A stretch of DNA of 64,000 nucleotides, from assembly GCA_031292525.1 (NCBI GenBank), contig JARLGY010000023.1, positions 186,001 through 250,000 on the forward strand, read 5' to 3'. This DNA comes from Flavipsychrobacter sp. (GTDB taxonomy: Bacteria > Bacteroidota > Bacteroidia > Chitinophagales > Chitinophagaceae). The notes under the pieces are model-generated. The model searched no databases. It saw only the letters and a list, made by a program, of their open reading frames with translations, and was not told the origin of the DNA. The position numbers and the translations under genes were made by a program. Shown here one piece after another: positions 57,937 through 64,000 of this stretch; the first letter of the stretch is position 1; every line of letters begins with the position of its first letter.

Positions 57937-59202
57937 TTACTTTATTACCACCTGCACTGTATGGCGCGTCTTTTGCTCCAGTAGTATATAACGGCTCTTG
58001 GTAAGATCAAAAAGTATTTCAGGGGTAAAATGACGTATAGTAAGTAAGCTTACGTTCTCATTGGTAAACACCTTATAGTCACTACCCAGCGCCTCTATAA
58101 GTTCCTGTACTTTATCTTCCTTATTGTCTATACAGGCCACAAAGCTAATAGCTGCATTCTGTATCAGGTTTATTTTGATCTTCATATCATGGAAGATGCG
58201 GTATAGGTTACTAAGGTTATCTTCCGTGATAAAAGAAAAATCACGGGTGGTGACCTGCACCAGTATCTGGTCTTTCTTCAGTATGATCAGTGGCGGATAA
58301 AATATACTGCTTACCTCGTTCTGTATTACTGTACCTTTTTGGTTGCGGTCCAGGAAGCATTTTACGTAAAGTGGAATATTGTTGTTTTGTAGCGGCTTTA
58401 TCGTTTTGGGGTGTATTACCTGCGCACCATAGTAGGCCATTTCTATCACTTCATGGTAGGTAATAGCTTCTATCTTCACAGTATCCTTAAATATCTTAGG
58501 ATCGGCATTCTGCAACCCTTCCACATCTTTCCATATTGTTACAGCTTCAGCACCCAGCATAGAGGCCAGCAAAGCTGCTGAATAGTCAGATCCTTCACGG
58601 CCCAGGGTAACTGTTGCATTATCCACTGTCGCCCCTATAAAGCCCTGCGTTATCACACTTACCCCTGCATGCAGGTGGCTGCCTATCACTTTTTGGGCCT
58701 GCACACGGGAATATTCAAGATCCACTTTTGCATCCCGGTAGGTATCATCCGTACGTATCACATCACGTACGTCTACCCATTCATTTTTATATCCCTGCTG
58801 CTGCAGGTAAAAAGAGAATATACGGGTACTGAAAATCTCTCCCATGCTCACTATCTGGTCATAGGAGTAATCGTAACGAGATGCATCGGCATCATCTATA
58901 GCCCATAGCAGTTCTGTAAAAAAAACATCCAGTGCGGTAGCTGCTTTTTTATAATACATATCGTCCAGTACTTCCTTTGCGTAGTCCAGGTGCTGCTGTT
59001 CTATATCTTTTGCAAGTTTACGGGCTTCATCCTTATCACCTTTGCAGGCTGTATTTACCACTACCTCAAGCGCGTTGGTAGTTTTGCCTATTGCCGATAC
59101 CACCACCACCAATGGTGCTGCCGGTTGTGTTATTATAGGTAACAATGCCTCCATTTTACCAGGCGCAGCTATAGACGCACCTCCAAACTTGTAAACTTGC
59201 AT
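57937..59202 (-). CDS. lysC: Aspartate kinase
   Basis: Aspartokinase of 421 residues, the first step of lysine, threonine and methionine synthesis. The N-terminal kinase domain shows K-F-G-G-A-S near 5-10, V-V-V-V-S-A-I-G near 33-40 and T-L-G-R-E-G-S-D-Y-S-A near 198-208. Two ACT domains follow (about 280-420) and end in a short tail. The length fits a monofunctional enzyme, not a homoserine dehydrogenase fusion. A good minus-strand promoter lies upstream. No lysine or threonine operon neighbours are present. Confidence 0.9.
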   Translation of the reverse strand: MQVYKFGGASIAAPGKMEALLPIITQPAAPLVVVVSAIGKTTNALEVVVNTACKGDKDEARKLAKDIEQQHLDYAKEVLDDMYYKKAATALDVFFTELLWAIDDADASRYDYSYDQIVSMGEIFSTRIFSFYLQQQGYKNEWVDVRDVIRTDDTYRDAKVDLEYSRVQAQKVIGSHLHAGVSVITQGFIGATVDNATVTLGREGSDYSAALLASMLGAEAVTIWKDVEGLQNADPKIFKDTVKIEAITYHEVIEMAYYGAQVIHPKTIKPLQNNNIPLYVKCFLDRNQKGTVIQNEVSSIFYPPLIILKKDQILVQVTTRDFSFITEDNLSNLYRIFHDMKIKINLIQNAAISFVACIDNKEDKVQELIEALGSDYKVFTNENVSLLTIRHFTPEILFDLTKSRYILLEQKTRHTVQVVIK

Positions 59203-59231
59203 AAATGAAAATATTCAGAAAATAAAGTGTG

Positions 59232-59264
59232 CAAAATTAACACGTGAAACTTATTATCGGCCAA
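59232..59264 (-). promoter_or_regulatory. Bacteroidetes-type promoter of aspartate kinase gene
   Basis: On the minus strand TTG (59264-59262), 22-base spacer, TAATTTTG (59239-59232), ending 30 bases before the ATG at 59202. Confidence 0.58.
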
Positions 59265-59305
59265 CAATTTTTAAAATAAGACCGGGAACGTTTGCAAATA
59301 CTGTT

Positions 59306-61006
59306 TTACTTAAACAACTCTTCCCTGCTTTTGGGCCGCACATCCTCCAGCCAAATGAAACGACTAAGCCTTGTAGTTGAGATGTTGACCTGGTTGAGTG
59401 GTGTCATTGTATTATGAGGCTCCTGCTCCAGTATAATGCGATCAACCTTTTGATTTTTAAAATAAACCTTCATTTTCTCGCTTGTTCCTTGATTCACACC
59501 CAGGTATTGGTTCTTTTCGTCCTTCGGGAAGAAGATGCTTTCAGCATTAGGATAAACCACCATGTAGGTAATGGCGTTATTCGCAAAATGTGCAGTTAAT
59601 GTCTTGCCTTGCACCTGATCAAACATTTGTGCTTTAGGTGGTCCAGAGCGTGTTACCAGCAATGCATTGTTGGGCACAAATATGCTTTTCAGTTTGCCGC
59701 TATCCATTTTCAGTATTATGGTATCCCCTGTTATCTGGCTGTTGTGTGCCCATGCTGCAGGGCTTTTCATCATCCTAAGTATAGAATCTGCCTGGCTGTA
59801 ACTGATACTATCACACTTACCCTGTAGTGAATCTGAGAATATAAGCACATGATGATACCCGATAAAGAACCGTGGGCTTGTAGAATCTATAGCTACGGTT
59901 GTGTCTGTTGCTGGCTCTGTCTCTTGTCGCTTTATCTGTTTTTTAGTTTTTCCTGTATGGCGCAACGATTTTTCGGTCCTTTTCTCAGTCGTTATAGTAG
60001 AATCCTTTTTAAAGCTTTTTTTCGGCACAGGTGCTGAATAAAAAGTATCAGCACGCATAAATAGACTGTCCGCACCATTCATCTGTTTAAGAACAGGTTT
60101 ATCTACGGCCAGCAGTTTATGGTTTTTCCCATTATAATCAGCATGACCGCAGTACAACGTGCTGTGCTGGGCTGTATCTATAGATATAACATGACCTGTA
60201 GCATCACCATTGCCTGTGTGCTTATCATAGTTTATTGTGTCTGCTTCCAGGTATTGGTCAGCATCTGTTATTGATGAGCGGCTTATAAAGTGTGCAATTT
60301 CATTCTTACTGTCATAGGTTCCGCTACTGGTAACCAGTTTCGATTTATCACCCAAAACTACTGAAGGAGAAAAAAACCGGATCACTTTAGTTTCAGTATT
60401 ATAACCCAGGTCGTCAGATTTTATGTTGTATTGAGGATCTGTTATTATCACATTACCCTTAAAGCGGGAATCCTTATTCTTCACATCATATACACCTGAA
60501 TTGCTGGATACTGTGGTAGCATCGTTTTGTAACGTTCCGCCTTGGTCATAAGTACCTGTTTTGGTAGTCAGGTCATAAGTAAGCTCGGTACACCACAGTT
60601 TGCTTTTACCGTCTGTAAGGCTTACGTTACCCTTCATAAAGGCCAGCTTTATGTTACCGGTATAGCGCAGATAATCGCTCATGGCTTCTGTGCCACCTGG
60701 CTGTACTATTTTTACATTGCTGAAAGCCTCAAGGTTATTGGTTTTCTGGTTTAGGTATGCGCTATCGCAATACATGATGCTTTCAGCTTGTTGTAGCTGC
60801 ACATCGCCAATGAATTTATTAATAACGCCAGAATCTGTCTGTAAAGACTCAAACCTAATGGTCTTTAGGATACTAATGTTGACTTTTTTAGCGGTATCCG
60901 TTTTCTGCGCATACAAGCTGCCATTAATAGCTGTCAATATCACTACAAGAAAAAATACAAAGTTGCTCCGGGTATAACTATTTAGCTGACTGATGAATAC
61001 CTGCAT
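59306..61006 (-). CDS. OstA/LptA-like LPS transport protein
   Basis: Exported protein of 566 residues with OstA-type repeats (about 50-310), the beta-jellyroll fold used by LptA and by the N-terminal domain of LptD. A signal peptide of about 34 residues ends S-L-Y-A before Q-K. Repeated patterns such as V-Q-L-Q-Q-A-E-S-I-M-Y-C-D-S-A-Y near 70-85 mark the turns. The C-terminal half has a basic region with Q-I-K-R-Q-E-T-E-P near 358-366. No LptD barrel is present, so it may be a bridge or periplasmic carrier. It follows an MCE gene by 21 bases, a pairing common in Bacteroidetes. Confidence 0.8.
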   Translation of the reverse strand: MQVFISQLNSYTRSNFVFFLVVILTAINGSLYAQKTDTAKKVNISILKTIRFESLQTDSGVINKFIGDVQLQQAESIMYCDSAYLNQKTNNLEAFSNVKIVQPGGTEAMSDYLRYTGNIKLAFMKGNVSLTDGKSKLWCTELTYDLTTKTGTYDQGGTLQNDATTVSSNSGVYDVKNKDSRFKGNVIITDPQYNIKSDDLGYNTETKVIRFFSPSVVLGDKSKLVTSSGTYDSKNEIAHFISRSSITDADQYLEADTINYDKHTGNGDATGHVISIDTAQHSTLYCGHADYNGKNHKLLAVDKPVLKQMNGADSLFMRADTFYSAPVPKKSFKKDSTITTEKRTEKSLRHTGKTKKQIKRQETEPATDTTVAIDSTSPRFFIGYHHVLIFSDSLQGKCDSISYSQADSILRMMKSPAAWAHNSQITGDTIILKMDSGKLKSIFVPNNALLVTRSGPPKAQMFDQVQGKTLTAHFANNAITYMVVYPNAESIFFPKDEKNQYLGVNQGTSEKMKVYFKNQKVDRIILEQEPHNTMTPLNQVNISTTRLSRFIWLEDVRPKSREELFK

Positions 61007-61027
61007 ATTTACAAAACTTCGGAACCA

Positions 61028-61972
61028 TTATTTTTTCTTCTTTCCAAATACGCTTATGTTAACATACCTGCTCGGATGATCTTTCAGATCTGCCATCAGG
61101 AGATTAAGAGATGCCAGTGAATTAGTAAGATTGGTATACAGCGCTTTGTCATTTACTATTGCGCCAAGCGATCCTTGGTTATTATTTATTTTGTTCAATA
61201 TCCCTTGCACTTCATTTGTTGTCTTTTGCAGGTTCTCAAACGTTTCTTTTATAGGTGCTTTTGCTAGCTTATCTGTGGCAGCAGCGGTATTGGCTAGTAT
61301 CTGCTGCACCTTATCATTATTGTTGGCCAGGTTATTTGTTATGCTATTTGCATTGTGTATAATACCATTGATCTCTCCGGTTTCCTGCCTGAGTGAGGCA
61401 GAAATTGCGGCAAAATTTGCTGTAGTAGTATTTAACGATGCTATGCTACCTGTAATAGCCTGTTGATTCTGAACACTAACTATATTGTTCACGCCCACCA
61501 GCAAAGTATCCAGCGTGCTTATCACCCCCCTCACATCAACTAGCAGCGGGGTCATTTGAGCAGAAAGATTATCAACAAGGCCTCCTTCTATGGCTGTAGG
61601 AAGTTCTTGGTTTTTCGCTACAAGCCCCGGTCCTGATCCAAGATCCAGTTTTATGATCTTTGTGCCCAGCAGATCTGCAGAGGCCAACTTTGCTATTGTA
61701 CCCTGTGGTATCTCTACATCTTTAGATATGGCAATAGATACTTTTACTCCTTTATTATCTATAAGCTGTGTATGTGATACACGCCCTACATTTAGTCCAC
61801 GTATCTGCACATTTGAGGATCCTTGCAGCCCTTGCACATTTGCAAAAAAACAGTAGTAAGTTTTCTCGCTTGAAAGCAGGCTCGACCCTTTCAGAAAATA
61901 AAAACCGGCAAAAAACACGAGTAGTGAAATAGTAACCAGTAACCCAATCCTTGCTTCCCTAGATAAACTCAT
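61028..61972 (-). CDS. MlaD/MCE-domain lipid transport protein
   Basis: Inner-membrane-anchored protein of 314 residues. It has one helix (about 9-28), an MCE domain (about 36-115) with G-L-Q-G-S-S-N-V-Q-I-R-G-L-N-V-G-R-V, and a long helical, coiled-coil-like tail. MCE proteins form hexameric lipid channels between the membranes. The rest of an Mla system (MlaE, MlaF, MlaB, MlaC) is not adjacent. It is 21 bases upstream of the OstA gene and likely in one operon. A -7 box on the minus strand at 62006-61999 precedes it. Confidence 0.84.
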   Translation of the reverse strand: MSLSREARIGLLVTISLLVFFAGFYFLKGSSLLSSEKTYYCFFANVQGLQGSSNVQIRGLNVGRVSHTQLIDNKGVKVSIAISKDVEIPQGTIAKLASADLLGTKIIKLDLGSGPGLVAKNQELPTAIEGGLVDNLSAQMTPLLVDVRGVISTLDTLLVGVNNIVSVQNQQAITGSIASLNTTTANFAAISASLRQETGEINGIIHNANSITNNLANNNDKVQQILANTAAATDKLAKAPIKETFENLQKTTNEVQGILNKINNNQGSLGAIVNDKALYTNLTNSLASLNLLMADLKDHPSRYVNISVFGKKKK

Positions 61973-61998
61973 AGACTTTGTTCAAACCTTTTACCCTG

Positions 61999-62006
61999 CA
62001 AAAGTA
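61999..62006 (-). promoter_or_regulatory. Candidate -7 box for the MlaD-OstA pair
   Basis: On the minus strand TACTTTTG, a full TAnnTTTG match, ending 27 bases before the MlaD gene start. No clear TTG is seen at the right distance. Confidence 0.42.
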
Positions 62007-62097
62007 GTAAAAAGCGTACCACATTATAATTATTAAATACAATAGCCCCATATAAGCCATTTGCAGCCTTGAAACAACACATCCTTGACTTCAGCCC

Positions 62098-64000
62098 TTA
62101 AAAATCAGTACCTAAAGAAAAATAATACGTTACGGCACCACCGTCTTTGTTCCATGCTACATCAGCACGCAAAAAATAGCCTAACAGTGTAGTTCGCAAT
62201 CCACCACCATACCCAATTGCCAGCCCACCACTGCCGGGCACTGTTGCCTGTATGCTTATAGGCACAATTGGCGTTGTGCCACTTGCACCATTCTGATTAG
62301 TAAAATAATAATTGGCTGATGAATTTTGCGCATCTGGCAAAAATCCGTTCCATGCGCTGCCCGCATCTACAAATACTACAGCTTGCAAATTCTTTAATAT
62401 AGCAGATTGTATAGGACGTTTTAGGAATGTAGCTAACACAGGCAATCTTAATTCAGAATTCAGTACCGCAAAGTTGTTGCCGTTCCTTGCATTTTCACCA
62501 TACCCACGTAAGTTAGTAGCCAGCGATTGAAAATAATAATTACCGTTGGATGCCGGAGCCAATTTATCGTAAGTATAATTGATCCAGTTATCCACACCAC
62601 CCAATGAATACTCAACCTCAGCAGTACCGTCAGAGTGAGCATAGGCCACACGATTCGCCCAGATAAAATTCTTATATATCTTCTTATAGTACCTGAAGTC
62701 AAGCCCATAATTGTAGCAGCTTAGCTTGTTGCTGTTTATGCCATATAGGTATTCTGCATAGAATTTATACCTGAACCCGTTCCTGATATTGAGTGTAGGA
62801 TTAGTAGTATTGTCAAAAACGTACTCTATCCGGCTCATAGACCAGTATTTATTTCGGTTGGGTATCTCTGCCGTAAGACTTATGGGGTCTACGGGCGAGA
62901 GGCTGATCTGGTCGTACCGCAAAGCAGTTCTGAAACGTATGCTCCGTATGTGGTCAAGAGGATCTGTTACATTAAATTGAAGCAGATTGGTAACCGTCTT
63001 ACCAGGCTGTTGCTCTACTGTCGACTGCTTGTTAACCGTATCCGTATAGGTTACATTATAGGTATATGTGTTTTGCGTTCTCAAGTACAGCAAGCCCCAG
63101 TCCAGTCGACGCCTGAAGTTTTCAAACTGTAGGAAGTATGCCGTACCCGATAGGTTAATAGGCAATTGAAAACCGCCTGTAAACCTATAATTTTCCATTA
63201 CATCGTTCAGGCTAACCGTAACAAGCCCGCTTAATGATGGATTGGTATATTGTCCTCCATTATCTTGTATGATCTGGTATTGGTTAAACAGAATACTATT
63301 ATCCAGGCGTACAGTAAAAAAATCTGGCGCAAAACTTAGCCTATACGTCGCAGGTTTCATTTTCAGGTAAGTGCTGTCGTTTATAAGCGTCAACTTACTG
63401 CTGTCTTCAGGTTCTGGCTCTTCCGTCACCTGTATAGGATGTGGCCTGCCACTGGATGGTCTTGCTGTTGCTGTATCTGTAAATTCAGTTTGATAAGTAG
63501 TTCCGCCAGTTATTACCGGTGGCTTATAATTATCTTCATTTTCTTCACGGTGTCGTTTGCCGCGTTTTATATCGTTATAAGATAGCGTACGATGTGGTGT
63601 TTGCGGTTCCGGCTTTTCTATTGAAAGTGCAGTTGGCACTAACTTCTTTGGTGTCACGTTTACACCGGGTATTTCCAGCTCGTGAGTATAAACCTTATAT
63701 TTTTCACCTATCTGCACTATATCAGATACCGTATTGCTGGCAGCGCTGTATTGGTGGCTTATAATATTTTGACGGTAGTTGGTAATAGGCACAGCATATG
63801 CAGAGTCATGATTCAGTCGATTACGGCCAAACATCACTACATATTTATTCTGTACACCATTAGAATCATACAGGAATGCAAAGTTTTCGGGGCCATATTG
63901 TATAGGTTGTGTAATGATCCCGTCTTTAATATTGGTGCATTTCAGTAATTCTCTTCTTTTTGTTTTTGTATCATAAAAGAACATGTTCATAGGGCCGGCA
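62098..64000 (-). CDS. Outer membrane barrel protein with propeller-like N-terminal part (partial)
   Basis: Partial gene: the reading frame stays open through the window end, so the N terminus is missing. At least 630 residues are seen. The first part contains short beta-strand repeats with Y-D-T-K-T-K and F-L-Y-D-S-N-G-V patterns, as in PD40/TolB-type propeller blades. A low-complexity linker with P-K-P-E-P-Q-type sequence follows (about 118-200). The C-terminal half (about 230-630) has aromatic alternating strands and ends G-T-D-F, as in BamA/TamA-like or surface antigen barrels. Function unknown. It is a separate unit from MlaD-OstA. Confidence 0.65.
   Translation of the reverse strand, partial: AGPMNMFFYDTKTKRRELLKCTNIKDGIITQPIQYGPENFAFLYDSNGVQNKYVVMFGRNRLNHDSAYAVPITNYRQNIISHQYSAASNTVSDIVQIGEKYKVYTHELEIPGVNVTPKKLVPTALSIEKPEPQTPHRTLSYNDIKRGKRHREENEDNYKPPVITGGTTYQTEFTDTATARPSSGRPHPIQVTEEPEPEDSSKLTLINDSTYLKMKPATYRLSFAPDFFTVRLDNSILFNQYQIIQDNGGQYTNPSLSGLVTVSLNDVMENYRFTGGFQLPINLSGTAYFLQFENFRRRLDWGLLYLRTQNTYTYNVTYTDTVNKQSTVEQQPGKTVTNLLQFNVTDPLDHIRSIRFRTALRYDQISLSPVDPISLTAEIPNRNKYWSMSRIEYVFDNTTNPTLNIRNGFRYKFYAEYLYGINSNKLSCYNYGLDFRYYKKIYKNFIWANRVAYAHSDGTAEVEYSLGGVDNWINYTYDKLAPASNGNYYFQSLATNLRGYGENARNGNNFAVLNSELRLPVLATFLKRPIQSAILKNLQAVVFVDAGSAWNGFLPDAQNSSANYYFTNQNGASGTTPIVPISIQATVPGSGGLAIGYGGGLRTTLLGYFLRADVAWNKDGGAVTYYFSLGTDF

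Noticed and set aside
1-64000. tRNA, rRNA, CRISPR or IS elements
   Set aside because: No tRNA-like TTCGA/A-arm cloverleaf, no rRNA stretches, no regularly spaced repeats and no transposase were seen in reading both strands.

Overview
The window is chromosomal DNA from a member of the Bacteroidota, most likely a Chitinophagaceae-like or Sphingobacteria-type organism. The evidence is a type IX secretion/gliding locus (gldJ, porU, porV), the Bacteroidetes promoter signature TAnnTTTG with an upstream TTG, signal peptides followed by Gln, and families such as DUF3667, DUF2911, OstA/MlaD and the Bacteroidetes-type AMP nucleosidase. I saw no rRNA, tRNA, CRISPR array or intact insertion sequence.

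Layout. 0-6.7 kb: mutS2, a DUF3667 membrane protein, and the cytochrome c maturation genes ccmF and ccmE with a DUF5808-like membrane protein. 6.9-10.1 kb: a small membrane-anchored protein and a TonB-dependent receptor. 10.2-18 kb: mostly housekeeping genes (a small conserved protein, an agmatinase/arginase, a LolC/E-like permease, rbfA, an Omp28 lipoprotein, a glutaminyl-cyclase-like M28 lipoprotein, lspA, zapA, murF). 18-25 kb: gldJ divergent from porU-porV. 25.2-26.5 kb: an unknown lipoprotein divergent from an XRE regulator. 26.6-33.7 kb: an M28 carboxypeptidase with an OppC-type permease, a thiolase, a quinone oxidoreductase and a DUF47/PiT phosphate pair. 33.7-37.5 kb: convergent malQ and glgB. 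37.6-46.1 kb: nitronate monooxygenase, cupin_8 protein, Rieske lipoprotein, cupin, DUF2911 protein, PIG-L deacetylase, then a 39-residue membrane peptide overlapping a sodium:solute symporter.

46.1-52.2 kb is the accessory part. It holds a short cassette with its own promoter: a damaged or recoded mini-ORF, a 132-residue beta-rich protein and an outer-membrane protein of unknown function. A run of minus-strand stress or accessory genes follows (GNAT, DUF1801, RibD-type reductase, DUF1569, DinB) among dispersed hairpin repeats. A roughly 700-bp non-coding stretch with TGTCCG-N4-CGGACA palindromes comes next. 52.2-64 kb returns to core genes: fused OppDF ATPase, AMP nucleosidase, a stand-alone HsdR_N nuclease domain, a C-terminal processing protease, an N-acetylglucosamine-kinase-like protein, aspartate kinase, the OstA-MlaD envelope pair, and a beta-barrel protein cut by the window end.

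Envelope biogenesis is the unifying theme. lspA, several lipoproteins, the LolC/E-like permease, OstA/MlaD and the T9SS genes lie close together. A glutaminyl cyclase is present, and at least seven predicted signal peptidase I products begin with Gln, which fits N-terminal pyroglutamate formation. OppC and the fused OppDF ATPase look like parts of one peptide transporter placed 24 kb apart. The strongest candidates for something undescribed are the 46.3-48.2 kb cassette, the lipoprotein/XRE pair at 25-26.5 kb and the palindromes at 51.8-52.1 kb.
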